A DNA stretch of 64,000 nucleotides from Wolbachia endosymbiont (group A) of Longitarsus flavicornis (GTDB lineage Bacteria > Pseudomonadota > Alphaproteobacteria > Rickettsiales > Anaplasmataceae), in NCBI RefSeq assembly GCF_963931955.1, contig NZ_OZ008337.1:1302001-1366000 (forward strand), read 5' to 3'. The notes under the pieces are model-generated. The model saw only the letters and a list, made by a program, of their open reading frames with translations. It was not told the origin of the DNA and did not search any database. Shown piece after piece: positions 42,373 to 49,837 of this stretch (its first letter is position 1; each line of letters opens with the position of its first letter). Position numbers and translations under genes: made by a program.

Positions 42373-43623
42373 TTAGATTATAAGGTTGAAAATAATCCAG
42401 ATTCTAAATTATTGCTAGGAATGAAAGGATTATTATCAGAACGTGAAAGTACAATTATTATGGAACATAGTCGTAGAGGAAAGCTCCATAGAGCAAGGAA
42501 AGGTTGTGTAAGTGTAATTAATATTGTGCCTATTGGTTATAAGCGTATAAAGCATGTAGATAGAGAAAAGACACAAATTGAAATTAATGAAGAAGAAGCA
42601 AAAATAGTAAGGCAAATATTCATGTGGATAGGACAAGAAAGAATAAGCATAAGGGAAGTGATACGAAGACTAAGAGATAGGTCAATAAGAACAAGAACTG
42701 GAAAGAAGGTTTGGCGTCCAATAATAATTTGGAAGATGTTAAGAAACCCAGCGTATAAGGGACAAGCAGCGTTTGGTAAGTTAAAAAGGGTTGAAAGAAT
42801 ATCAAGAAAAAAAAGTAAACAAAAGGTAAAAAATGTTTCTGTTTATCGTACAGATGAAGAAAGTTGGATTTATATACCAGTACCAAAGATAGTTGATGAA
42901 GGATTATTTAACAAGGTACAAAAGCAACTGGATGAAAATAGAAAAAGAGCAAGAATGCAGAGAAGGGAAGAGATAAATCTACTACAAGGTCTAACTATAT
43001 GTCAAAACTGCAAAAGTACGTATAGTGGTGTGCATCATAGGGATGGGGAAAAAACGTATAGCTATTATCGCTGTAGTAGTATAGTACGTATTACTGATGA
43101 TGAGGAAAAATGTAACAATAAATTAGTCCGAGCAGATATGTTAGAAATAGCTGTATGGGGAAAGGTGAAAGATGTACTAAAAAACCCAGAGATGATAAAA
43201 AAGGAATACCAACGTAGAGTATTAGAAAATAAAAATGATGAATCATCAGAGAAAAAGTTTGCAAGAAGAGAAAATCAAATAAAAGAAGGTATCGAAAAAT
43301 TAATGGAAGATTATTATAGTCAAGAAAATGTAGGAGAGAAAGGATATATAAGCGAGGAAGAATTTAAACAGACAATGAAAAAAATGAAGGAACGCTTACA
43401 AGGGATAGAAGAAGAGAAAAAAAAGGTAGTTGATCAGAAGGCAGTAGAAAAAGGAATAAGTCTTATTATAAATAGTATAAAGAATTTTTATTCTAGTGTA
43501 AAATCGAACCTGGAACAGCTAGATTGGCAAACTAAGCGCGGCATTATTAAAGCATTAATAGGACAAATTAACATTGGTCGTGATCAGGTAGAAGTAGGAT
43601 TTCAGATCGAAGAACCAGAGTAG
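42373..43623 (+). pseudogene. Serine recombinase lacking its catalytic domain
   Basis: Recombinase homology starts right at the IS edge with DYKVENNPDSKLLLGMKGLL and SERESTIIMEHSRRGK, the end of a resolvase domain. The recombinase domain (VSVINIVPIGYKRIK, WKMLRNPAYKGQAAFGKL) and zinc ribbon (CQNCKSTYSG, YYRCSS) are intact through to a C-terminal coiled coil. The about 100-residue N-terminal part with the nucleophilic serine is missing. A long in-frame start exists within the IS (42292), but it would encode unrelated sequence. Different from the intact recombinase at 20021-21505, so the region probably combines two prophages. Confidence 0.85.
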
Positions 43624-43665
43624 GATGGGGGAATTCTTAATTTGTATCATTGTACTACACATCAT

Positions 43666-43693
43666 GATAAGGGCGCTGGCGGAGTTTGTCAAG
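43666..43693. repeat. Dispersed 28-bp repeat, copy 1
   Basis: GATAAGGG, then one variable base, then GCTGGCGGAGTTTGTCAAG. Found again at 59371-59398 with one difference. Copy 1 lies in the 211-bp gap between the prophage recombinase and the chromosomal ABC gene; copy 2 is in the sucB upstream region. Confidence 0.7.
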
Positions 43694-43834
43694 TAAGTTT
43701 TTTCGTTTCTGCGAGCTACTACCCTTTCTTGGTGGACTAAAATCACAACAGCTGCAGAACCTAAATTGCTTCATACTACACCTTTCCCCTGAAACTAAAA
43801 TCTATATACTTAACTTTAGAAACTTTAAAATAAG

Positions 43835-45535
43835 ATGCGATCTAATATTAGGCAGTTATTTTACTATATAAAGCCTAATCTATCTTATTTCATCATAGCT
43901 TTTATTGCAGTTTTATTTTCAGCCTTAACGATCCTCCTCTTTGGCAGAGGCTTAAGCAATATAATTGATTCTGGCACAGAGCACGATTTTACTACCAAAC
44001 TATTAGTTGCAATACTTATAGTTTTAGCCATTTCTCTCACTGCATTTACTCGGTTATATTTCATTGGCATTGGCAGCGAGAAAGTTATCGCAAGAATCAG
44101 ATATGACTTATATAGCAGTATCACTGACTTGCAACCAAGTTTCTTTGAGAACACAGGCGTACAAGATGTTATTTCAGCATTGATTACTGATACATCTGTG
44201 CTGCAATCAATAATAAACAGCAGCTTACTAACCATATTACGAAATTTTGTGATTCTGATTGGTAGTGTTGCCATGTTATTATATACAAATATACAACTAA
44301 CTGCGTATGCAGCCGCAATAATACCTATACTACTCATTATCATGACCTCACTTGGAAAAAAAGTGCGTAGCTATGCACGCTTTGCCCAGGATAAATTAAG
44401 TGAGCTTGCGTCATTTAGTGAGGAAAATTTTAGATCTATAGTGACTATCAAGTCGTTTGTACTCGAAGAAAATGAAAAAACCCGTTTTAAAGAGTATTTA
44501 AACTCAGTATCAAAATCATACGTAAAATTAGTACTCTTGCGTGCTATTCTAGTAACTCTCGTTATCATGTGTGTGATAGGTTCACTAGTTGTTTTGCTCT
44601 TTTTTGGTATTAAAGAAGTCTTAAGCAATAATATAACTATTGGAAAACTCTCCTCATTTGTGTTTTATTCAGCGCTCGCAGCAGGAGCTATAAATAATTT
44701 GAGCGATAATATCAGTGATTTACAACGAGGTCTTGGAATAGTAGAGCGTTTATTTGAATTTAAAAATATGAAAAGCTCTATAGCAGATGCCGATGATCCT
44801 ATAAAAATTTGTAGTGTTCAAAAAGGAATTTCGTTTAATGGCGTAACATTTTTTTATGCTGATAAGCCAGCATTAGATAACGTATCATTTTCTATAGAGG
44901 CAGGTCAAGCAGTATCAATTGTTGGACCATCTGGCAGTGGTAAAAGCACCATTTTAAAACTTCTGCTCCGTTTTCATGATCCAAACAAAGGCAGCATTAC
45001 TATCGATGGGCACAATATTAAGTCAATTGCGCTAAATGACCTCAGATCGTTGTTTGGCTTAGTGCCACAAGATCACATGATATTTTCTTGCTCAATAATG
45101 GAAAATATACTATATGGCAAACCGGGTGCTGAATATGAGGAAGTGAAGCAAGCAGCTATCAGTGCTTATGCGATGGAATTTATTGATAAGCTGCCTGATA
45201 AATTTGATACATTTGTAGGAAAAAGAGGATTAAAACTTTCTGAAGGACAAAAACAACGTATTATAATAGCAAGAGCCATACTCAAAAACCCTCAGGTTTT
45301 AATACTGGATGAAGCAACCTCTGCCCTTGATTATAAAAGTGAGAACCTCGTGCAAAAAGCATTGAGCGAGTTAATGCAAAACAGAACAACAATCGTAATT
45401 ACACACAGGCTATCAACCGCACTCAAGACTGACAAGATTATAGTAATTAATCATGGAGAGGTAGAAGAAGTAGGAACTCATGACTCTCTAATAAGTAAAG
45501 ACGGGCTATATGCAAAATTAGCGAAGATACAATAG
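43835..45535 (+). CDS. MsbA-like ABC exporter (fused membrane and ATPase domains)
   Basis: 566 residues. About six hydrophobic helices lie in residues 15-300. The ATPase domain has Walker A GPSGSGKST (364-372), a Q loop near LVPQDH, the signature LSEGQKQ (468-474), Walker B VLILDEATSALD (D492, E493 in the core) and the switch THRLS. It is a half-transporter that would dimerise and move lipids or drugs across the inner membrane; which substrate is unknown because Wolbachia lacks LPS. It is a chromosomal backbone gene flanking the prophage. Its last about 60 bp and downstream sequence are duplicated at 47544-47702. Confidence 0.9.
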   Translation: MRSNIRQLFYYIKPNLSYFIIAFIAVLFSALTILLFGRGLSNIIDSGTEHDFTTKLLVAILIVLAISLTAFTRLYFIGIGSEKVIARIRYDLYSSITDLQPSFFENTGVQDVISALITDTSVLQSIINSSLLTILRNFVILIGSVAMLLYTNIQLTAYAAAIIPILLIIMTSLGKKVRSYARFAQDKLSELASFSEENFRSIVTIKSFVLEENEKTRFKEYLNSVSKSYVKLVLLRAILVTLVIMCVIGSLVVLLFFGIKEVLSNNITIGKLSSFVFYSALAAGAINNLSDNISDLQRGLGIVERLFEFKNMKSSIADADDPIKICSVQKGISFNGVTFFYADKPALDNVSFSIEAGQAVSIVGPSGSGKSTILKLLLRFHDPNKGSITIDGHNIKSIALNDLRSLFGLVPQDHMIFSCSIMENILYGKPGAEYEEVKQAAISAYAMEFIDKLPDKFDTFVGKRGLKLSEGQKQRIIIARAILKNPQVLILDEATSALDYKSENLVQKALSELMQNRTTIVITHRLSTALKTDKIIVINHGEVEEVGTHDSLISKDGLYAKLAKIQ

Positions 45536-45650
45536 GCATGAAATATTATGTAAATTAAAAGAGAATTTAAGCTATATCGTTGTTGATTTAACGAGTATGC
45601 TAGATTTAATATTAAAATTATTAATTTTTTAATTTTATTATTTTATAATG
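45473..45650 (+). repeat. Original of the duplicated ABC gene 3' end
   Basis: The last codons of the ABC exporter (about GTHDSLISKDGLYAKLAKIQ) and about 115 bp downstream, including the AT-rich promoter-like tail. It recurs at 47544-47702 with scattered changes. This copy is the functional gene end. Confidence 0.8.
45644..45649 (+). promoter_or_regulatory. Putative -10 box of the coiled-coil gene
   Basis: TATAAT inside an AT-rich block (TTAAAATTATTAAT to TTTTATAATGG) that is also found before 47728 and, more loosely, before 48313. The leader to the ATG at 45762 would be about 107 nt. A strong AGGAGG (45751-45756) precedes the start. No -35 element is clear. Confidence 0.5.
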
Positions 45651-45761
45651 GTTCCATAGTTATCCGGAAATTTCGTGATCTGTGGTTTCTTTCATTCACG
45701 TTATATTCATAGCTTGTTCTATCTTAATGTAATTCCAATTTTGACTGTATAGGAGGTCTCT

Positions 45762-47414
45762 ATGTTAAAACATAACTATAGTGATAAAATCAATAATCGC
45801 TATTCATATACTAACAAATTTTCTCATAGTGACGAAGGTGTAGATGAGACGATCAAGGATCAAATCACAACTGAAGATCAGGTAGTAACTGATGATGAGG
45901 TTACAACTGAGGATCAGGTTACGGATCTAAGAGATCAGATCGAAAAAGGGAAAAGGGATGCTGAACTTGCCAGAGAAGCACTTGGAAAGTGCGAAGACAA
46001 GGCTAAGAAGGCAGAAGGTGATGCTGAAAAGACAATAAAACGTGCAAAAGAGGATGCTGCAAAGGCAAGAGAACGTGCAGAAGAGGATGCTGAAGCTAAA
46101 GAAGCAGCTGAGAAAGTAGCAAAACAAGCACAGGGTGAAGCTAAAGAAGCAAAAGAGCAGTTTACAAAATGCGAAGAAAATGCTGAGAGGATAAAAAAAG
46201 ACGCTGAACAGGCAAGAGAACGTGCAGAAGAGGATGCTGAAGCTAAAGAAGCAGCTGAGAAAGTAGCAAAACAAGCTCAAGATGAGATTGAAAAAGTGAA
46301 AGCAGAAGCTAAACAGGTAAAAATAGAGGTTGAGAAAGCAAAAGAGGAGGCTGAAAGGATAAAAGAAGCACTTGTACAGTGTGAAAAGAAAGTTGAGAAA
46401 GCCAAAGAAGAAGTTGTAAAGTGTAAAATTGGAATGGCAAAGGCAGAGGTTGAGTGGTATAAAAAAGAAGCTGAAGAATGCAAAAAAGAGAAAGGAATTG
46501 GTACAGGCAAACCTGATACTGGTGAAAAAGGAGATGAAACTGGTACAGGCAAACCTGATACTGGTGAAAAAGGAGATGAAACTGGTACAAACAAACCTGA
46601 TACTGGTGAAAAAGGAGATGAAACTGGTACAAACAAACCTGATACTGGTGAAAAAGGAGATGAAACTGGAAAAGCAAGTGTCATTACATCTCAAGAAATA
46701 ACCTTAGATTGTTCCCGAGCTGAAAATTGTGGAGCGCATGCTTCTTGGTATACAACTTATAATAAGATAGGTCATCAAGGTTTTAATACATCTGATTTAC
46801 TAAAGGAATTGTATCCTGAGATGTATAGTAATCCTAAAATTGCGACACATATAGAAAAGGGAATAGAGGGTTATTACGGTGTAGTAAATTTTAAATTTGC
46901 CTTTACAGAGCTTTTTGATTCAGCACACTATTTTAGTAATATGTCATGTAAAAAATGTATGGATAATCCACAAGAGATAGCCTGTCAAGACGATGAAATT
47001 AAGAGTTTCTGTTACCCTGCCGGTTATCATAATAATAAAGAATACAACAAAAGCTTTTTTGTTAGAGAATCATGTCCTGATCTCATTAGAGAGTCTGATC
47101 GAACAATTGTTGCAAAAGCAAAACAAATTGCACCATTGATACTTGTTAACACATTAGGACAAATGATAGATAAAGAGGGCAATAACACTCAGATATTGTA
47201 TGGTTCATTAAAGCCTTATCTAAAGGCTAATGGCAAAATAAAGGACTGTGGAGTTGACAAAAAGTGTGAAGATTTTGCTAAAATTATGAAGAAAGTTGCA
47301 TGGGACAGTGATAAGGAAGTACTATTAAAAACTGTTTTCGATAGTACGGAAACAAATCCTTACTATTATGATAATGAGGATAGTCCTGTTTCTGTTGATA
47401 CTAGTTTTATATAA
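45762..47414 (+). CDS. Coiled-coil repeat protein with Cys-rich C-terminal domain
   Basis: 550 residues, not recognised as a family. Residues about 55-245 are a long coiled coil rich in Lys, Glu and Ala (AKEAAEKVAKQAQ occurs twice). Residues about 247-302 are four copies of GT(G/N)KPDTGEKGDET. The last 250 residues form a separate domain with ten or more cysteines (ENCGAHASWY, CKKCMDNPQEIACQ, KDCGVDKKCEDFAK), suggesting disulfides or metal binding. No signal peptide; the start MLKHNYSDKINN is shared in style with the next genes. A good terminator follows. Function unknown; a surface or secreted role is possible but unproven. Confidence 0.8.
   Translation: MLKHNYSDKINNRYSYTNKFSHSDEGVDETIKDQITTEDQVVTDDEVTTEDQVTDLRDQIEKGKRDAELAREALGKCEDKAKKAEGDAEKTIKRAKEDAAKARERAEEDAEAKEAAEKVAKQAQGEAKEAKEQFTKCEENAERIKKDAEQARERAEEDAEAKEAAEKVAKQAQDEIEKVKAEAKQVKIEVEKAKEEAERIKEALVQCEKKVEKAKEEVVKCKIGMAKAEVEWYKKEAEECKKEKGIGTGKPDTGEKGDETGTGKPDTGEKGDETGTNKPDTGEKGDETGTNKPDTGEKGDETGKASVITSQEITLDCSRAENCGAHASWYTTYNKIGHQGFNTSDLLKELYPEMYSNPKIATHIEKGIEGYYGVVNFKFAFTELFDSAHYFSNMSCKKCMDNPQEIACQDDEIKSFCYPAGYHNNKEYNKSFFVRESCPDLIRESDRTIVAKAKQIAPLILVNTLGQMIDKEGNNTQILYGSLKPYLKANGKIKDCGVDKKCEDFAKIMKKVAWDSDKEVLLKTVFDSTETNPYYYDNEDSPVSVDTSFI
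46500..46667 (+). repeat. Four 42-bp tandem repeats
   Basis: Four copies of a 42-bp unit encoding GT(G/N)KPDTGEKGDET inside the coiled-coil gene. Two carry GGC (Gly) and two AAC (Asn) at the variable codon. Near-identity at DNA level makes copy number likely to vary between strains. Confidence 0.9.
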
Positions 47415-47423
47415 GATTGAATG

Positions 47424-47456
47424 CTTTCTGGGCTTTTCAGCCCAGATGGCATTTTT
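47424..47456 (+). terminator. Rho-independent terminator
   Basis: Stem TCTGGGC (47427-47433) pairs with GCCCAGA (47440-47446) around a 6-base loop. It is followed by TGGCATTTTT. It lies 13 bases after the coiled-coil gene's stop. Confidence 0.8.
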
Positions 47457-47468
47457 GCAGAAAAATAG

Positions 47469-47541
47469 GGTGAGTAACCAGGATCGAACTGGCGACATTC
47501 AGCACTACAAACTGACGCTCTGCCAACTGAGCTACGGTTGC
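47469..47541 (-). tRNA. tRNA-like sequence with mispaired acceptor stem (anticodon GTA?)
   Basis: 73 nt on the - strand with a normal D arm (GCTC...GAGC), anticodon stem (TCAGT/GCTGA), a five-base variable loop and T arm (GCCAG-TTCGATC-CTGGT). The anticodon reads GTA (Tyr), but the loop TTGTAGT lacks the usual A after the anticodon. The acceptor arms (GCAACCG and TACTCAC) pair at only two or three positions. It is probably a decayed or chimeric tRNA. It sits immediately next to the duplicated ABC gene tail, so recombination may have replaced one end. Confidence 0.55.
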
Positions 47542-47543
47542 CA

Positions 47544-47702
47544 ATAGGAACTCACAACTCTCTAATAAGTAAAGACGGGCTGTATGCAAAACTGGCGAAG
47601 ATACAGTGGAATTGAAAGAAAATTTAAATCATACCGTTAGTTGATATGCTAGATTTATAATTAAAATTATTAAATTTTTAATCATTTTAATTTATAATAA
47701 TC
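47544..47702 (+). repeat. Duplicated 3' end of the ABC exporter gene
   Basis: Starts AGGAACTCACAACTCTC and continues through codons for SLISKDGLYAKLAKIQ and about 95 bp downstream, ending in the AT-rich block with TTTATAATAAT. It matches 45473-45650 with substitutions and small gaps. It has no gene attached, so it is a relic that now carries the promoter-like block of the next gene. Confidence 0.85.
47693..47698 (+). promoter_or_regulatory. Putative -10 box of the 47728 gene
   Basis: TATAAT inside the duplicated AT-rich block. The transcript would start near 47705. AAAGGA (47717-47722) is 5 bases before the ATG. The same arrangement (TATAAT, about 20 bp, AAAGGA, ATG) precedes 48313. Confidence 0.55.
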
Positions 47703-47727
47703 TCATAGTATTTTTTAAAGGATCATT

Positions 47728-47943
47728 ATGGTTTATAATTATAGTCATTTACCAAAGCTACCATGTACGGCTTTTAATTCGCCAGCATCAGTTTCACCAA
47801 CACCAGTATCGAACTGTGCACAAGCTTGTGCACCTGCACAAGCACCTTGTGCTACTAATTCGTGCCACAATCATTTTAACTCATATCATAACTATTATGA
47901 CACATGTCATAATCCTTGTGATGAATTTGGGTTTCTTTATTAG
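47728..47943 (+). CDS. Small Cys/His/Pro-rich protein
   Basis: 71 residues, MVYNYSHLPKLPCTAFNSPA at the start, then a Cys/Ala/Pro stretch (CAQACAPAQAPCATNSCHNH) and His/Asn/Tyr repeats (HFNSYHNYYDTCHNPCDEF). Seven Cys and six His suggest metal binding or disulfides. The N terminus (MVYNYSHLPK) resembles that of 48313 (MTYNFSSYPR), so the two are paralogous at the start. No known family. Preceded by AAAGGA and a TATAAT box, followed by hairpins. Real gene status is supported by these signals. Confidence 0.65.
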   Translation: MVYNYSHLPKLPCTAFNSPASVSPTPVSNCAQACAPAQAPCATNSCHNHFNSYHNYYDTCHNPCDEFGFLY

Positions 47944-47970
47944 AAGATTGTTTTTAAACAACTCATAAAC

Positions 47971-48034
47971 GCACGTCTAGCTATACGTGCTTCCAAGAGC
48001 ACATGGGTGTTATTCAACCCATGTGTTTCATGTT
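47971..48034 (+). terminator. Two hairpins, second with T-rich tail
   Basis: GCACGT (47971-47976) pairs with ACGTGC (47985-47990). CACATGGGT (48000-48008) pairs with ACCCATGTG (48017-48025), followed by TTTCATGTTTT. The second fits a rho-independent terminator for the 47728 gene. Confidence 0.7.
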
Positions 48035-48312
48035 TTGCTTGAGAAGATAAGCAATTGTTATTCACAGTAACCATATATTACAATTTATTTCAGCAACACG
48101 ACTAATTTGACTACTGACAGCTTCTTCTTGGGATCTTGTCATTATTCTACCATAGTAAAACTTTTAACTCTAATATCTGCTACATTAAAGTCGTATTTTG
48201 AAATGTACTGTAAGTTAAGGACTGTGTGTATGCTAATTTTAGCCTTAAAATTATTAAATCATTAACTTTTTTATCCTATAATAATCTAATAGTTGCTTTT
48301 TAAAGGATTTTT
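48035..48312. promoter_or_regulatory. Leader of the 48313 gene
   Basis: Mostly featureless AT-rich DNA from 48035 to about 48230. The last 70 bp repeat the block seen before 47728: TTAAAATTATTAAATCATTAA, TATAAT at 48277-48282, AAAGGA at 48302-48307 and ATG at 48313. Confidence 0.5.
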
Positions 48313-48906
48313 ATGACTTACAATTTTTCTTCGTATCCACGTATGGATTCATGTACTCCTGTGCGCACAGCTTGCATAACTGACCCACGGTACCATCATA
48401 ACTTTGACCCACGTTGCCATAACCGCTTTGACTCGCGGCATGATGGACTCGAATTAAATATACAGCTTCCCGAATTCGATTTAAATATACCACCTTGTCC
48501 TGCTTGTCCTGATACTGTTTGTCCCCCTGCTCCTGCTTGCCCCCCTGTTCCTGCTTGTCCTGCTTGTCCCCCTTGTCCACAAGTTAAGCCTGAACCTGAA
48601 TCTAAAACAATCGTTGATTTTTCAAAGCTTGCAATAACGGTCAACCCAATAACTGATGATATTCTTGATATTGAGACCAAAGAGCCAACAGGCTACAAGT
48701 TTAAAGAATGTGCAAAAACTATTCAGAATGCTAAAAACAACCTTCAGGTTATAGATGGTAAACTTGTGGGCAGTTGTGAAAACAATTCTGAATGTGATGA
48801 ATGTGTAGAAGCAATAAACTCTTCTATATTAGATGCAAAAAGTGCTGAAGCCTTTTTTTCTACCCACAATATGTCAGTGCTAGAAGGCACTGTTCATATT
48901 ATATAA
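48313..48906 (+). CDS. Cys-Pro-rich repeat protein
   Basis: 197 residues, family unknown. After MTYNFSSYPRMDSCTPVRT there is a His/Asp/Arg stretch (DPRYHHNFDPRCHNRFDSR), then about residues 75-100 of repeated CP.CP (PACPDTVCPPAPACPPVPAC). The C-terminal 100 residues form an ordinary-looking domain (SKLAITVNPITDDILDIETK, CAKTIQNAKNNLQV, NSECDECVEAINSS). The CP repeats also keep long antisense frames open, which I ignore. It shares its leader and N terminus with the 47728 gene. No signal peptide. Possibly cross-linked by disulfides outside the cytoplasm, but no export signal is seen. Confidence 0.75.
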   Translation: MTYNFSSYPRMDSCTPVRTACITDPRYHHNFDPRCHNRFDSRHDGLELNIQLPEFDLNIPPCPACPDTVCPPAPACPPVPACPACPPCPQVKPEPESKTIVDFSKLAITVNPITDDILDIETKEPTGYKFKECAKTIQNAKNNLQVIDGKLVGSCENNSECDECVEAINSSILDAKSAEAFFSTHNMSVLEGTVHII

Positions 48907-48916
48907 AAGTAATACA

Positions 48917-48939
48917 GTGTGTACATTGTTAGTACACAC
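48917..48939 (+). terminator. Hairpin after the Cys-Pro-rich gene
   Basis: GTGTGTAC (48917-48924) pairs with GTACACAC (48932-48939), followed by TTCCATCTTAT. The U-tract is weak, so it may be only a partial terminator. Confidence 0.5.
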
Positions 48940-48992
48940 TTCCATCTTATGGTTAATTTTTTAATAATTTTATTTACTAATGGAGATATTTT

Positions 48993-49742
48993 ATGCCAAC
49001 GAATACTTTTTCTTGTCCGAATCAAAAAAATGCAAATCATGTACGTATATTGCCACTTGATACGTGCTATGTCAGTGATATGTTGAAAATTAATTTGTTC
49101 ACAAAGTTGGATGATTGTAAAGTCAATAAGAGTAAGTTGATTTATGATAAATGTGGTAAAGATCTTAAGTGTAAGATTGATGATAAGACTATGAATGAAC
49201 TGAAAAAATGTTTTAAGTTTGAGATTGATGATAAGACTAAGAATGAACTGAAAGAAAATATTAAGGATGAACTGGAGAAAGGTCTTAAGTTTGAGATTGA
49301 TGATAAGACTAAGAATGAACTGAAAGAAAATATTAAGAATGAACTGGAGAAAAGTCTTAAGTTTGAGATTGGTGATAAGACTAAGAATGAACTGAAAGAA
49401 AATATTAAGAATGAACTGGAGAAAGGTCTTAAGTGTGAGATTGATGATAAGACTATGAATAAACTGAAAGAAAGTATTAAGAATGAACTGAAGAAAGGTC
49501 TTAAGTGTGAGATTGATGATAAGACTAAGAATGAACTGAAAGAAAATATTAAGAATGAACTAAAGAAAGAGAAAGAGCCTGATGATGTTAAAGAACCTGA
49601 TGGTGTTAAAGAACCTGATGATGTTAAAGAGCCTGATGATGTTAAAGAACCTGATGATGTTAAAGAACCTGATGCTGGTAATGATGGTTACAGCGAAGGT
49701 ATGGCTTTCTCTTACCATGGTTACAGCAACGACTTAATATAA
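48993..49742 (+). CDS. Repeat protein with 24-residue helical units
   Basis: 249 residues, family unknown. It starts MPTNTFSCPNQKNANHVRIL, then has about six copies of a 24-residue unit (FEIDDKTKNELKENIKNELE) encoded by 72-bp repeats between about 49155 and 49570. These are highly charged and amphipathic, so probably helical or coiled coil. Six copies of KEP(D)DV-type hexapeptides follow (18-bp repeats, about 49572-49679). The tail ends YSEGMAFSYHGYSNDLI. It is the last of four repeat-rich genes in this cluster. The leader (GGTTAATTTTTTAATAATTT, GGAGAT, ATG) is a shorter version of the others. Confidence 0.75.
   Translation: MPTNTFSCPNQKNANHVRILPLDTCYVSDMLKINLFTKLDDCKVNKSKLIYDKCGKDLKCKIDDKTMNELKKCFKFEIDDKTKNELKENIKDELEKGLKFEIDDKTKNELKENIKNELEKSLKFEIGDKTKNELKENIKNELEKGLKCEIDDKTMNKLKESIKNELKKGLKCEIDDKTKNELKENIKNELKKEKEPDDVKEPDGVKEPDDVKEPDDVKEPDDVKEPDAGNDGYSEGMAFSYHGYSNDLI
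49155..49679 (+). repeat. 72-bp and 18-bp tandem repeats
   Basis: 72-bp units of the form TTTGAGATTGATGATAAGAC and on, near-identical at 49218, 49290 and 49362 and more diverged at the edges. Then 18-bp units (AAAGAACCTGATGATGTT) six times. Likely variable in copy number between strains. Confidence 0.9.
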
Positions 49743-49837
49743 ACTCTGATCCAGGAAGATAAAATAGTTAAGATAAACCTTCAACTAGCCCCACTTATTC
49801 GCTATATTGTTGGAGGTTTTCATAGTTTTTCTAGTTG

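Noticed and set aside
45927..46694. Long antisense frames (255, 135 and 122 codons) over the coiled-coil gene
   Set aside because: They mirror the Lys/Glu-rich repeats and give Phe/Cys/Leu-rich nonsense.
48396..48680. Antisense Gly/Gln-rich frames opposite the Cys-Pro-rich gene
   Set aside because: They result from the CP repeats read in reverse. The sense gene has leader, SD sequence and downstream hairpin.
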